From Vampirovibrio chlorellavorus (lineage in GTDB: Bacteria > Cyanobacteriota > Vampirovibrionia > Vampirovibrionales > Vampirovibrionaceae), in contig QFWI01000008.1 of assembly GCA_003149345.1 (NCBI GenBank), forward strand, positions 62,001 through 126,000: DNA of 64,000 nt. Direction: 5' to 3'. The notes beneath the pieces are model-generated. The model did not search any database. It saw nothing but the letters and a program-made list of their open reading frames with translations, and had not been told where the DNA came from. Positions 7,744-17,345 of the stretch are shown piece after piece. Position 1 is the stretch's first letter, and every line of letters begins with the position of its first letter. Position numbers and translations under genes: made by a program.

Positions 7744-9267
7744 TCAGTCGGTTGAAATCTCAATGCAATTTCCGCCCCGACGTCTGGCGGCAGTGAGGGC
7801 ATTTTCGGTGGCCCGAACCAGAGAGGACACCGACGTGTGTCTCTCGTTTAAGGGCACAACACCAGCGCACACCTTCAGGGGCAAAGTGGTGTCCTGCCAG
7901 ACCATCGCTGATTTTTCAACCCGGGCCCGAAACCGTTCCAGGGCCACAAAAGCTTGTTCTCGGGCGGTCTGTGGGAGCAAAACGGCCAGGCTTTTGCTGC
8001 TGTAACGGGCCAGGAAATCAATGCCCCGAAAACTTTCCTCCAGAATGCGTGAGACGTGCTGTAGGGCCTGATCCCCACAAGCATGCCCCCAGGACTCATT
8101 TAGTTCCCGGAATCCATCCAGATCGATCATGGCCAGGGCCAAGCTCTGCTCGTAGCGTTTGGCCGATTTGAACTCTCTTTGCAGCACGCTCATAAAGTGT
8201 TTGTGGTTGAACAGGCCCGTCAGGCTGTCCGTAATGGCCCACATTTGCGCCTGCGAGTACAGGTGGCGAAGTTTCATCAGCAGGCGGATCTCATCTTCCA
8301 CCAGGTGTAGGGGGAAGATTTTGGGGTAATCCACTTTTTGCTTGGCGTAAAAGGCCACCGCCCCAATCAGGGTGGCGTCCAGATAAAAATCTTTCACGTA
8401 AACCGTTTCATAAGCGGTGGGAGCGGCTTCGTCATCCAGTTGCCCGATGACTTGCGACTCCTGAAGCTCCAGCTGGGTGGGGGTCAGGCCCTTTGTTTTA
8501 AAGCGATCAAAAAAAGCCTCCATCAGTTGCTCGATTTGCTCGCTGGGTTGTCTTTCCCCTTCCGGCAAGTGAAAAGTCAGGATGCGTGGCCCCTTGTCCG
8601 TATCGTTGTAAAAAATGGCCGCCGCGTCGTATTCCAGAATACTTTCCAGCAAGCTGAAAAACATGTAGTTCATCAAATCGGCGTCATGTACCAAATCCGA
8701 CAGGCTGCGGAATTCCACCATCAGCATGGATTCTACCAGGGAGGTGTCCAGTATCTGATTGAGGCGGGTGCGGATATTGAACGGATTTTCGGTGTTGTTG
8801 GCCTTCAGCAGGGTTTTTTCCTGGATATTCATGCGGTCATAAATTTCCAGAACCATCTGAATTTTTTGCAGTAACTTGGCTTCTAATTCGTCTTTTCCCA
8901 AAAAGTCATCGGCCCCGGCCTTCATGCCCCAGAAGCGGTCCATTTTCAGGGTCTGCTCGGCAAGCAAAAGGATAGGAATCTTGCGCATGACCGAGTCATT
9001 CTTGACCAGTCGGCAAATCTGGTAACCATTGAGTTCCGGCGTGGTGCTACCGGCTAAAATCACGTCCGGGATCAGGCGATAGACTTTCTGAATGCCCTCG
9101 GTGCCATCCTGGGCGAAGTCAATATCGTAGCCATGCTTTTCCAGAGCCAGACGACAAGCGTTTACCACCAGTTCATCCTGATGAATCACCAGAATGAGGG
9201 GATTGCCTTGCGGGTCGGGCTGATTCAATTGCTCTGGATTACTATTACTCTCTGAGAACACGTTCAC
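7744..9267 (-). CDS. Degenerate receiver-GGDEF domain protein
   Basis: 507 residues with a receiver-like domain (~23-140), a middle region (~180-330, possibly GAF-like) and a GGDEF-fold domain (~345-505). Both signalling centres look dead. In the receiver, the phosphoacceptor Asp is replaced by Gly73 (PDVILAGSTTP where LLDxMMP is expected) and the acidic pair is His29-Gln30, although Lys125 remains. In the GGDEF domain the fold markers DSLTGLFNHKHF and IDLDGFRELNESWGHACGD are intact, but the GGDEF signature is SSKSL (423-427). It is therefore unlikely to make c-di-GMP or be phosphorylated, and may act as a ligand or partner-binding protein. Start GTG at 9267. Divergent from an HD-GYP gene. 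Confidence 0.88.
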   Translation of the reverse strand: MNVFSESNSNPEQLNQPDPQGNPLILVIHQDELVVNACRLALEKHGYDIDFAQDGTEGIQKVYRLIPDVILAGSTTPELNGYQICRLVKNDSVMRKIPILLLAEQTLKMDRFWGMKAGADDFLGKDELEAKLLQKIQMVLEIYDRMNIQEKTLLKANNTENPFNIRTRLNQILDTSLVESMLMVEFRSLSDLVHDADLMNYMFFSLLESILEYDAAAIFYNDTDKGPRILTFHLPEGERQPSEQIEQLMEAFFDRFKTKGLTPTQLELQESQVIGQLDDEAAPTAYETVYVKDFYLDATLIGAVAFYAKQKVDYPKIFPLHLVEDEIRLLMKLRHLYSQAQMWAITDSLTGLFNHKHFMSVLQREFKSAKRYEQSLALAMIDLDGFRELNESWGHACGDQALQHVSRILEESFRGIDFLARYSSKSLAVLLPQTAREQAFVALERFRARVEKSAMVWQDTTLPLKVCAGVVPLNERHTSVSSLVRATENALTAARRRGGNCIEISTD

Positions 9268-9587
9268 GTCGTTTAAAAACTCTAAATCGTATTAGTTATC
9301 GTATCCCAATATATTGTTTTTGCGGCTTTATTTGTCGAAATATCAAGCAATCATTGAAAAATAATTGCCAGCAGACTCATTTTCACAAGCCAATTTGAAA
9401 AGCCCATTCCTGCGGCATAATCCCAAACTCCTCTGCCTGATGGAGGCCAGCAAGCGCATTCATTCTTTATGATGACATAAAAGGGATTGAGGCGTGAGCG
9501 TAAATTGCCTCCAGTCAAAGCCGGAGTCTCAAACCGATTTGGTCGTCTTGCCAGGGCAAAGTGAAAGCAACCGGATTCTTATAGTCA
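9268..9587. other. Divergent intergenic region
   Basis: AT-rich 320-base space between the starts of the degenerate GGDEF gene and the TPR-GAF-HD-GYP gene; must hold both promoters. I see no conserved RNA, repeat or clear operator. Confidence 0.4.
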
Positions 9588-12245
9588 ATGGACAGCTTGG
9601 ATACCCAGCCATTTGAAGAGTACCCGGTGTATGATTCCATACAAGGGCTGGTCTCTGTTGGCGTGCCACAGGACGGTCTGAGTCCGTTTGAGGCAGAAAA
9701 CCGCCAGGGTGAGTCCTCGGTTTCTACGGCCCGCGGCCTGTATGAGCAAGGGGTGTTATCCAATTTCAAGCAGGACACCGAGCAGGCGCTGTCCTGCTTG
9801 GAAAAGGCCTATGGCCTGTTTTTACAGGAGCATCAATACCTGGGGGCCATCGAGTGCCTGGTGGAACTGGCCTGGCTGAAGTACAACAGCGATTCCTCGG
9901 ATGCCGTGCATAAATCGGCTCGCCTCTTTTCGGAGGCCCTGAAGATGATTAACGTGCATATGCACGAGGTGGGCATAAACGAAGTTCGGGCCAGATTGTT
10001 GCATTACCAGGGGTTGGTCAAATATCGGGAAAAACGCTTTGGCGAGGCGGTCAAGCATTTTATGTACGCTCGCACCTTCTGCCACCCGGAAGGAATTGAG
10101 GCTGCCCGTATTCTGGACAGTCTGGCCGTGCATTACGAGCATACCAACGATTACTACCGGGCCATCCAGTGCTTGCAAAAGGCTCTGGAAATCAAGGGGC
10201 AGCTCGGTTGTGAGGCGGAGCAGGCCGTGAGTTGCCAGATTATTGGCCGCATTTACATCCTGCGGGAAGAGTACCCCCAGGCCGAGCGCTTTTTGAATCA
10301 GGCTCTGCAAATCGCAATCCGGCTGGAAGATGCCTACCGTTGCGCCCGTATTAAAAACGATCTGGTGCGGCTCAGCATTTACCAGGGGCATTTTGATCAG
10401 GCGCAGGCGCTGATTGCCCAGCTGGAAGCCGAGTGTACGGATAAGCACATGCGGATTCCCTTTGGGAAGAGCCAGTTTTACAAGGCCTACATTTATTATA
10501 GTCAGTTGCGTTTTACGGAATCCCAGCAAGTGCTGGAGACGGACGTATTGCCCATTTTCAAGCGGCAGAGATACCGCAAGGGCTTTGCCATGGCCAGTCG
10601 TTTGTTGGCCTGTTTGCACTATCAAAGCGGACAAGGGGCCCGGGCTATTGAAGAGATGAGTGAAGTGATCGCCATCTTCAAGGACGAGGGTAGCATCTCG
10701 GAACTCTCAAAGACCTACTTCGAGCTGGGCAAAATTTATTTGTCCCTGAATGAGCCCAAGTTGGCTTTGGCCAGCTTGCTGGAATCTTTGCGGATCGCGG
10801 AAAGCAATGGGCTCAGCTTTATTATCAGTCATATTGAAGATGAAATCTTCCGGCTGGATGAGCGGAAATGGCAGGAAATTGTTGAGAAGCGGGCCAATCA
10901 TGACCGGGTGTTTGAAAAAGACCTGAACCTGATGGACGCTTTGGAGGCCTTGCCCGTGCAGCCGGAACAGCAGGCTGCCCAAAACCCCAACCAGCGTTTG
11001 CTTTCCCTGTTGCGGGTGGGACAGGCTATGTCCGCCGAGCGGGATTTGGATAAGCTGCTTACCCTGATCCGAAATGAAACCGAGCAGGCCCTGGACGCGG
11101 AGCGCTGCACGGTCTTTTTGTACGATCGGGAGAATAATGAGTTGTGGTCTAAGGTGGCCACCGGCATGGAAACCAGCGAGGAAATCCGGTTTCCGGCCCA
11201 TTTGGGCTTGGCGGGCTATGTGGTCAAAACCGGGGAAGTCCTCAATATCAAGGATGCCTACGAGGATCCCCGCTTTAATCAGGATATCGACCGGAAGACG
11301 GGCTACCGAACCCGGAACATTCTGTGTTTGCCTATGCGTAACCGCAAAATGGAGATTATCGGGGTTTTTCAGGTCTTGAACAAAAGGGTATCCCACTTTG
11401 ACAAGGTGGATGAAGACCTGTTAACCGCCATTTCCACCAATGCCGGGGTAGCCCTGGAGAACGCCACACTGGCCAAGGAGATGAAAATCTCCTTTGACAG
11501 TTTTGTCAAAACCTTATCTAGCACCATTGACGCCCGAGATCCCATTACCGCCGGTCATTCCGAGCGGGTGGCCGAATACTCCCTGCTGCTGGGGGAGGAA
11601 ATGGAGATGCAGCACGATGAGTTGGAGGCACTGAAGTACGCTTCCCTGCTGCATGACATTGGCAAAATTGGCATTCAGGAAGACATTCTCAAAAAGGACG
11701 GTCGCCTGACCGAGCGAGAGTATCGCCATATTCAAAAGCATGTCTATTACACCCACGAAATCCTGAAGAACGTCCACTTCGAGCGCCATCTACAACTGGT
11801 GCCGGAGATTGCCGCCTCTCACCACGAGAAGATGGACGGCAGCGGTTATCACCGGGGGCTAAAGGGGCAGGAAATTCTATTGTCCGGGCGGATTTTGGCC
11901 ATTTCCGACGTCTTTGACGCCATTACCTCCCGTCGGCACTACCGCAATCGCATGGCCTTTGATAAAGTGCTGACCATTATGAAGCGGGATGCCGGGACGC
12001 ATTTTGATCCCGAGTGTGTGGACGCTTTTTTCAACATTCCCTTATCCCGCATGGGCGCCGTGTTACTGATGGATCGGGGGAACGGGGTCAACGAAGAGGG
12101 GCTGAACCTGCTGGAACAGTTGGATCCGTGTATTACCGTGGGCGAGTATTATAAGTGCCTGAATAAAGAGGTGATGAGCAAAGGCGAAGCCGATATCCAC
12201 CGTGTTTTCAGCAACTTGTACCACTTCACCGGAAAATTGGATTGA
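9588..12245 (+). CDS. TPR-GAF-HD-GYP protein, probable cyclic-di-GMP phosphodiesterase
   Basis: 885 residues in three blocks: about ten tetratricopeptide-like repeats (~45-430), a GAF domain (~470-625, with AGYVVKTGEVLNIKDAYEDP and FQVLNK) and an HD-GYP phosphodiesterase domain (~640-830). Metal ligands are present: HSERV, LLHDIGKIGI, the HHEKMDGSGYHRGL loop, and later SDVFDAITSRRHYR. The GYP tripeptide itself reads GYH, a variation whose effect is uncertain since the metal-binding His and Asp are retained. It likely hydrolyses c-di-GMP in response to a small ligand (GAF) and a protein partner (TPR). The divergent neighbour is a degenerate GGDEF protein, hinting at a joint c-di-GMP circuit. 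Confidence 0.9.
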   Translation: MDSLDTQPFEEYPVYDSIQGLVSVGVPQDGLSPFEAENRQGESSVSTARGLYEQGVLSNFKQDTEQALSCLEKAYGLFLQEHQYLGAIECLVELAWLKYNSDSSDAVHKSARLFSEALKMINVHMHEVGINEVRARLLHYQGLVKYREKRFGEAVKHFMYARTFCHPEGIEAARILDSLAVHYEHTNDYYRAIQCLQKALEIKGQLGCEAEQAVSCQIIGRIYILREEYPQAERFLNQALQIAIRLEDAYRCARIKNDLVRLSIYQGHFDQAQALIAQLEAECTDKHMRIPFGKSQFYKAYIYYSQLRFTESQQVLETDVLPIFKRQRYRKGFAMASRLLACLHYQSGQGARAIEEMSEVIAIFKDEGSISELSKTYFELGKIYLSLNEPKLALASLLESLRIAESNGLSFIISHIEDEIFRLDERKWQEIVEKRANHDRVFEKDLNLMDALEALPVQPEQQAAQNPNQRLLSLLRVGQAMSAERDLDKLLTLIRNETEQALDAERCTVFLYDRENNELWSKVATGMETSEEIRFPAHLGLAGYVVKTGEVLNIKDAYEDPRFNQDIDRKTGYRTRNILCLPMRNRKMEIIGVFQVLNKRVSHFDKVDEDLLTAISTNAGVALENATLAKEMKISFDSFVKTLSSTIDARDPITAGHSERVAEYSLLLGEEMEMQHDELEALKYASLLHDIGKIGIQEDILKKDGRLTEREYRHIQKHVYYTHEILKNVHFERHLQLVPEIAASHHEKMDGSGYHRGLKGQEILLSGRILAISDVFDAITSRRHYRNRMAFDKVLTIMKRDAGTHFDPECVDAFFNIPLSRMGAVLLMDRGNGVNEEGLNLLEQLDPCITVGEYYKCLNKEVMSKGEADIHRVFSNLYHFTGKLD

Positions 12246-12543
12246 AACTGAATTGAAACGGGTGGGGAGCATCCCCTGTCGTGGTGTTTCCCCTTCCCAC
12301 ACAGGCGGGAATCATTTCTTGGCGTGCTATTTGTCATTCCCGCGAAGGCGGAAATGCACTGATCATTATGATTTATAACGACTCATCCACTCAGAAGGCC
12401 AGTGGTTCTCAATCAAAGCCAGCATGGATTACCATCTGGAAGTCAGTGGCTTCAGCCAAATGGCAAAAGCCCGCTGACGGTTTCCCCAGCCATTGGGGAC
12501 GGGCCACTCAGCGGACTTTTACACGAATCGCAATGAATTTCAG
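12246..12543. other. Intergenic region with palindromes
   Basis: Contains a short ATTCCCGCGAAGGCGGAAAT palindrome (near 12334-12353) of the kind found in scattered REP-like units, and the terminator-like hairpin at 12471-12520. The 88-codon frame across it resembles the usual translation of such repeats and is not treated as a gene. Confidence 0.4.
12471..12520 (+). terminator. Possible compound hairpin terminator
   Basis: CCGCTGA (12471-12477) pairs with TCAGCGG (12508-12514), with an inner CCCCAGCCATTGGGG hairpin, followed by ACTTTT. It lies 225 bases past the HD-GYP gene, just before a convergent gene. Confidence 0.4.
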
Positions 12544-12909
12544 CTAGGTTGACTTGAACCGTCTGGACTTGTCGTTGGCCGGCGGAGTGTCAAGGGTGTC
12601 TGACTTGTCCACTACTTGCAAATGCCGTTTGAATTCAACGTAAAAACCACAGTTCTTAACCTGAACATCACCGTCCAAATGAGCCACCCCTACGGCGAGC
12701 GCTTCCAGCAGCGGGCACATGACGCCTTTGAGAAAGTACTCGCAGGAGTAACATTGGTCTTCTTCTTCAATGTGGACGTGACCATCGTAGTACATGAGTC
12801 GTATGACTTCCTTAAAGTGGGAGTTTGGGTCAATTCCGAGTCCGGCAAGTGGCCTGCCAAGGGCATCGGGAGGGGTTTGGAAATATGTCTGTATAGCTTG
12901 TCTTGCCAC
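12544..12909 (-). CDS. Small four-cysteine protein, function unknown
   Basis: Not recognised. 121 residues from the GTG at 12909, or 83 from the ATG at 12795, which has AAGGAAG upstream at a rather long spacing and would still include all cysteines. Cys53, Cys56 and Cys65 (in CYSCEYFLKGVMCPLLEAL) and Cys87 (in KNCGFY) form a C-x2-C-x8-C...C set that could bind zinc or an iron-sulfur cluster. The acidic HIEEED just before and the basic C-terminal tail (FKRHLQ, KSRRFKS) are notable. Stands alone, facing away from the carboxylase operon. Coding is likely because of the ordered cysteine pattern. Confidence 0.6.
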   Translation of the reverse strand: MARQAIQTYFQTPPDALGRPLAGLGIDPNSHFKEVIRLMYYDGHVHIEEEDQCYSCEYFLKGVMCPLLEALAVGVAHLDGDVQVKNCGFYVEFKRHLQVVDKSDTLDTPPANDKSRRFKST

Positions 12910-13226
12910 TATAGTTCAAAATGTATACCGACATTTTTATTATAGCCGCCAACCTTATATAATTAAAGTGCAAAAGCTGAGCAATTACACAACAAATACA
13001 TGGGTTCTGGGGAAGCGGTGACCCTTAAACGGATTTCCGTTTTCATGAAAAAAAATCGAAGTTTACAATGCGTTACAATTTGTCTGGAAGTCATCTTTTT
13101 GTTACAAACAGGTTAAGATAAAGAAAGCTGTGTTGGGCGATCGAGGGAATATTCGGCTTTTTTTGACCATCAGAACATTTTATTTCGTTGTCAACATTGC
13201 TTTTTAGATAAAAATCCAGGTTTAAG
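12910..13226. other. AT-rich divergent promoter region of the leucine-catabolism operon
   Basis: 317 bases between divergent genes, much more AT-rich than its surroundings, with GCTATAATAAAA on the minus strand near 12945 as a plausible -10 box for the four-cysteine gene. The operon promoter on the plus strand cannot be placed with confidence, and no regulator gene adjoins it. Confidence 0.4.
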
Positions 13227-14864
13227 TTGAGTCAATCGAGGGCAGTCCCTGTCATGGATGTAATCAGTTCAGCCGTAAATACCGGATCGATACTGTTTCA
13301 GGAAAACGGGGAGGCCATGCGGGAGCAGGTGGAACTGCTGCGCCAGCGGGTGCAAGCGGCTCGTCTGGGAGGCGGACAAGCCCTGATTGACAAGCACACC
13401 CAGCGGGGCAAATGGTTCGTCCGGGATCGCATTGAGGCCCTGTTAGACCCGGATACCCCCTTTCTGGAGTTTAGCGCTTTGGCCGCTTATGACCTGTACG
13501 ACAATGCCGCGCCGGGCGCTGGCCTGGTCACCGGCATCGGGCGGGTGCATGGGCAGGAATGCCTGATTGTGGCCAACGATGCCACGGTGAAGGGTGGTAC
13601 TTATTTCCCCATGACCGTAAAAAAGCACTTGCGGGCCCAGGAAATCGCCCAGGAAAACGGTCTGCCCTGCATTTATCTGGTGGACTCCGGCGGAGCCTTT
13701 TTGCCCATGCAGGATGAGGTCTTCCCGGATAAAGACCACTTTGGGCGCATTTTCTACAATCAGGCCCGTATGTCAGCCCAAGGAATTCCTCAGATTGCGG
13801 TGGTCATGGGTTCCTGTACCGCGGGTGGGGCTTATATCCCGGCCATGTGCGATGAAAGCGTGATCGTCAAGGGTCAGGGCACTATTTTTCTGGGAGGGCC
13901 ACCCTTGGTCAAGGCGGCCACCGGGGAGGAAGTCTCCGCCGAGGATCTGGGCGGGGCCGATGTGCATTGCCGCACCTCAGGAGTGACCGATCACTATGCC
14001 CTGAACGATGAGGACGCCATCGGCATTACCCGAAACATCGTACAGAATCTCAACCGGCGGCCCCAAGCCCGCCTGAATCAGGACTTGCCGGAAGATCCGC
14101 TCTACGATCCGGCGGAACTGTACGGCATTATCAACAAGGACATTCGCAAGCCGTATGATGTGCGAGAAATCATTGCCCGGCTGGTCGATGGCAGCCGCTT
14201 TCACGAGTTCAAGGCTTTATACGGCACCACCCTGGTGTGCGGCTTTGCCCGCATTCTGGGCTACCCGGTGGGCATTATCGCCAACAATGGAGTGCTATTT
14301 TCGGAAAGTGCCCTGAAGGCCGCCCACTTTGTGGAATTGTGCAATCAGCGGGGCATTCCCCTGGTCTTTTTGCAGAACATCACCGGCTTTATGGTGGGCC
14401 GCCAGTATGAATCCGGGGGCATTGCCCGCGATGGGGCCAAGATGGTCATGGCCGTTTCCAACGCCTCGGTGCCCAAGTTCACCGTGATCATCGGGGGCTC
14501 TTACGGGGCCGGCAATTACGGGATGTGTGGCCGGGCCTTTGGGGCAAGACAAGTCTGGATGTGGCCCAACGCCCGGATTTCGGTCATGGGTGGGGAGCAA
14601 GCGGCCAACGTGCTGCTGACCGTCAAGAAGGATCAGCTGGCCGCCCAGGGCAAACCGGCCATGAGCCCGGAAGAGGAGGAGGCTTTCAAGGCCCCCACCC
14701 TGGAAAAATACGCCCGGGAAAGCAGCGCTTACTACAGCACGGCCCGCCTTTGGGACGATGGGATTATTGACCCGGTAGACACCCGTATGGTCTTGGGGCT
14801 GGGTATCGCCGCCGCCTTGAACGCGCCTTTCCCGGAGCGTCAGCAAGGCGTTTTCCGGTTTTAA
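13227..14864 (+). CDS. mccB: 3-methylcrotonyl-CoA carboxylase beta (carboxyltransferase) subunit
   Basis: Transfers CO2 from carboxybiotin to 3-methylcrotonyl-CoA in leucine/isovalerate breakdown. It has both halves of the carboxyltransferase fold: [39 protein letters not shown], the oxyanion region [13 protein letters not shown], and in the second half [20 protein letters not shown] and [16 protein letters not shown]. The KGGTYFP segment and [22 protein letters not shown] favour methylcrotonyl- or geranyl-CoA carboxylase (LiuB/AtuC) over propionyl-CoA carboxylase. TTG at 13227 opens the frame; ATG at 13254 with GAGGG upstream is an equally plausible start. First gene of the operon; the hydratase, carboxylase alpha pieces and HMG-CoA lyase follow, which settles the pathway. 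Confidence 0.94.
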   Translation: MSQSRAVPVMDVISSAVNTGSILFQENGEAMREQVELLRQRVQAARLGGGQALIDKHTQRGKWFVRDRIEALLDPDTPFLEFSALAAYDLYDNAAPGAGLVTGIGRVHGQECLIVANDATVKGGTYFPMTVKKHLRAQEIAQENGLPCIYLVDSGGAFLPMQDEVFPDKDHFGRIFYNQARMSAQGIPQIAVVMGSCTAGGAYIPAMCDESVIVKGQGTIFLGGPPLVKAATGEEVSAEDLGGADVHCRTSGVTDHYALNDEDAIGITRNIVQNLNRRPQARLNQDLPEDPLYDPAELYGIINKDIRKPYDVREIIARLVDGSRFHEFKALYGTTLVCGFARILGYPVGIIANNGVLFSESALKAAHFVELCNQRGIPLVFLQNITGFMVGRQYESGGIARDGAKMVMAVSNASVPKFTVIIGGSYGAGNYGMCGRAFGARQVWMWPNARISVMGGEQAANVLLTVKKDQLAAQGKPAMSPEEEEAFKAPTLEKYARESSAYYSTARLWDDGIIDPVDTRMVLGLGIAAALNAPFPERQQGVFRF

Positions 14865-14950
14865 TCGGTTTTAGAGAGTGTACAGGCGGGTTGCTTGCTG
14901 GTACGCTGGAGTAGATGAGGCAATTCGTAGACACAAAAGAGGGACATGGC

Positions 14951-15763
14951 GTGGGAGAATATATTCAGATTGGCGTGGAGGAAAAGACCAGCGGGGCTAT
15001 TGCCACCATTACCCTGGGGCGACCTGAGCTGCATAACGCCTTTAACGCCCAGATGATCGCCGAATTGCGGGAGGCCTTCAGCAGCTTTGGCAAAAACTCT
15101 CCGGTGCGGGCCATTGTGCTGCGGGGAGAAGGCAAGTCCTTCTGTGCCGGGGCCGATTTACACTGGATGCGGCAAATGGTGGACTTCAGCTTTGAGCAGA
15201 ATGTAGCAGACGCCCATACTCTGGCCGCCATGTTTCGGGCCATTCAGCAATGCCCCAAACCGGTCATCGCCCGAGTCCACGGGGCGGCCTTTGGCGGCGG
15301 CGTCGGCCTGGTGGCAGCCTGCGATATGGCCTTTGCCACAGAATCCGCTACTTTTTGCCTGAGCGAGGTGAAGCTAGGCCTTTTGCCCGCCGTGATTTCT
15401 CCCTTTGTCATTAAAAAGATCGGGGAAGGACAAGCCCGTCGCTACTTTTTGACCGCCGAAAAATTTACCGCCGCAGAGGCCCATCGCATTGGCCTGGTTT
15501 CCCATGTTTTGCCGGATGAGGCAACCCTGGACAAGCAGATTGAGCGCGTGGTTGACGCCCTGTGCGCTAACGGGCCAGAAGCCATTGCCCAGAGCAAGGT
15601 ACTCATTGAGCAAATGTGCCGCTTCGACTGGGAACGGGCCGTGGATATTACCACCAAGCTCATTGCCGAACGCCGTATTTCCCCGGAAGGGCAGGAAGGC
15701 ATGAAGGCCTTTCTGGAAAAACGCAGCCCGTCCTGGGCGCAGGCTGGCGAGAGAGCGATTTAA
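14951..15763 (+). CDS. liuC: Methylglutaconyl-CoA hydratase (enoyl-CoA hydratase family)
   Basis: Crotonase-fold enzyme. ELHNAFNAQMIAELREAF, the oxyanion-hole strands GEGKSFCAGADLHWMR and HGAAFGGGVGLVAACDMAFA, and FCLSEVKLGLLPAVISPFV are family motifs; the DLHWM sequence is characteristic of 3-methylglutaconyl-CoA hydratases. The product, HMG-CoA, is the substrate of the lyase encoded downstream. The frame is open to ATG at 14915, but GTG at 14951 has GAGGG at good spacing and is preferred; it gives 270 residues, the usual length. Lies 86 bases after mccB and 37 before the biotin carboxylase gene. Confidence 0.9.
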   Translation: MGEYIQIGVEEKTSGAIATITLGRPELHNAFNAQMIAELREAFSSFGKNSPVRAIVLRGEGKSFCAGADLHWMRQMVDFSFEQNVADAHTLAAMFRAIQQCPKPVIARVHGAAFGGGVGLVAACDMAFATESATFCLSEVKLGLLPAVISPFVIKKIGEGQARRYFLTAEKFTAAEAHRIGLVSHVLPDEATLDKQIERVVDALCANGPEAIAQSKVLIEQMCRFDWERAVDITTKLIAERRISPEGQEGMKAFLEKRSPSWAQAGERAI

Positions 15764-15800
15764 CTTTATAGTTTGAGCGAGACAGCGGAGCGAGGGTACG

Positions 15801-17345
15801 GTGCAGCAGCGCTTATTCAATAAAATACTGGTGGCCAACCGGGGAGAAATCGCCGTCCGGGTCATGAAAACCATTCAGGAAATGGGCATGCAGGCCGTGG
15901 CCTTGGCCTCCGATGCGGATTTGCAGGCCGAGCATGTCCGGCAAGCGGACGCGGTGATTCATTTGCCTGGGGAAAAACCCGCTGACACTTATTTACAGGG
16001 CGAGAAAATCGTGCAACTGGCCAAGGCCATGGGCGTGGATGCCGTGCATCCGGGATATGGTTTCCTCTCGGAGAACGCCACGTTTGCAGAAGCCTGCCAA
16101 GCAGCCGGGATCACCTTTATTGGCCCCAGTCCGCAAGTCATTCGAGATATGGGCGATAAGATCATCGCCAAAACGCTGATGCAACACGCCGGGGTCCCCG
16201 TGGTGCCCGGTTGGGCCGGGGATTTGGAAACGGATTTTTCCAAAATCGCCCAGGAGGCGGGGCGCATTGGCTATCCCCTGCTGGTGAAGGCCGCCGCGGG
16301 AGGTGGGGGCAAAGGCATGCGGCTGGTGCATTCCGAACAGGATCTGGAAAGCGCCTTTGGGGCCGCCGCTCGGGAAGCGCAAAGCGCCTTCGGCGATGCC
16401 CGGGTTTTTCTGGAGAAGTACATCAGCAAGCCTCGTCATGTGGAATTTCAGATTTTTGGGGACAGCCACGGGAATGTGGTGCATTTGTTCGAGCGGGAAT
16501 GCTCCATTCAGCGGCGCCATCAGAAGATCATCGAGGAAAGCCCTTCGCCGGCTTTAAACCACGAATTGCGGGAGCGTATGGGCACCGCTGCGGTCAAGGC
16601 CGCCCAGGCTATGGGCTACACCAACGCCGGAACGGTTGAATTTATTGTGTCTCAAACCGGGGAGTTTTACTTTTTGGAAGTGAACACCCGCTTGCAGGTG
16701 GAGCATCCGGTCACGGAGCTAGTCACCCAGCTGGACTTGGTGCGTTTGCAAATTCAGGTGGCCGCAGGGCGACCCCTCCCTTTTCAGCAATCCGATTTGC
16801 GCCAAACCGGCCATGCCTTGGAATGCCGTATTTACGCTGAAGATCCGGCCCGCAACTTTATGCCCGGCATCGGTAAGCTGGCCTTTTACCGGCCCCCCAC
16901 TGGCCCCTTTATCCGGCTGGACAGCGGGGTGCGGGAAGGCTCTGAAGTGACGGTGCATTATGATCCCATGCTGGCCAAGTTGATCGTGTGGGGGTCGGAT
17001 CGGCAAGTGGCCCTGCAAAAAATGAGTTGGGCCTTGTCCCATTTTGTGGTGTTGGGAGTGCCCAACAACGTGCAATATCTAAAGGCCATCGTGGATCACC
17101 CCGCCTTTGGGGCTGGCGCGCTGCACACCCATTTTCTGGAGGAACACGGTATTACCGCACCCACCCCAGAGCCCTCCGATGCGGTTTGGGCCTTGGGGAC
17201 CTTGAGCGGCACGCTGCTACAAGGCGCTGGTGTATCGGGGCGTATGCAGGTACAGGCGGCTGCTAGCGGGGCGGAAACGGAAGGCAAGCCCTGCTCCCCG
17301 TGGGGTCAAGGCGGTGCTTGGAGGGCTTTATCATGCCAAAAGTAA
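15801..17345 (+). CDS. mccA: Methylcrotonyl-CoA carboxylase, biotin carboxylase component (split alpha subunit)
   Basis: ATP-dependent carboxylation of biotin. Motifs: FNKILVANRGEIAVRVMKT at the start, HPGYGFLSENATFAEAC, the ATP-grasp glycine loop AAAGGGGKGMRLV, ERECSIQRRHQKIIEESPSP, and EVNTRLQVEHPVTELVT. The biotin carboxylase core ends near residue 445. The final ~40 residues (to SPWGQGGAWRALSCQK) match where alpha subunits normally continue into the linker and biotinyl domain, but a stop intervenes and the rest is encoded by the next, overlapping gene in another frame. Normal MccA is a single ~650-670 residue chain. Start GTG at 15801 with GAGGG close upstream. Confidence 0.93.
   Translation: MQQRLFNKILVANRGEIAVRVMKTIQEMGMQAVALASDADLQAEHVRQADAVIHLPGEKPADTYLQGEKIVQLAKAMGVDAVHPGYGFLSENATFAEACQAAGITFIGPSPQVIRDMGDKIIAKTLMQHAGVPVVPGWAGDLETDFSKIAQEAGRIGYPLLVKAAAGGGGKGMRLVHSEQDLESAFGAAAREAQSAFGDARVFLEKYISKPRHVEFQIFGDSHGNVVHLFERECSIQRRHQKIIEESPSPALNHELRERMGTAAVKAAQAMGYTNAGTVEFIVSQTGEFYFLEVNTRLQVEHPVTELVTQLDLVRLQIQVAAGRPLPFQQSDLRQTGHALECRIYAEDPARNFMPGIGKLAFYRPPTGPFIRLDSGVREGSEVTVHYDPMLAKLIVWGSDRQVALQKMSWALSHFVVLGVPNNVQYLKAIVDHPAFGAGALHTHFLEEHGITAPTPEPSDAVWALGTLSGTLLQGAGVSGRMQVQAAASGAETEGKPCSPWGQGGAWRALSCQK

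Noticed and set aside
12281..12547. 88-codon plus-strand frame
   Set aside because: Contains the CHSREGGN-type translation of a palindromic repeat and no domain; treated as noncoding.
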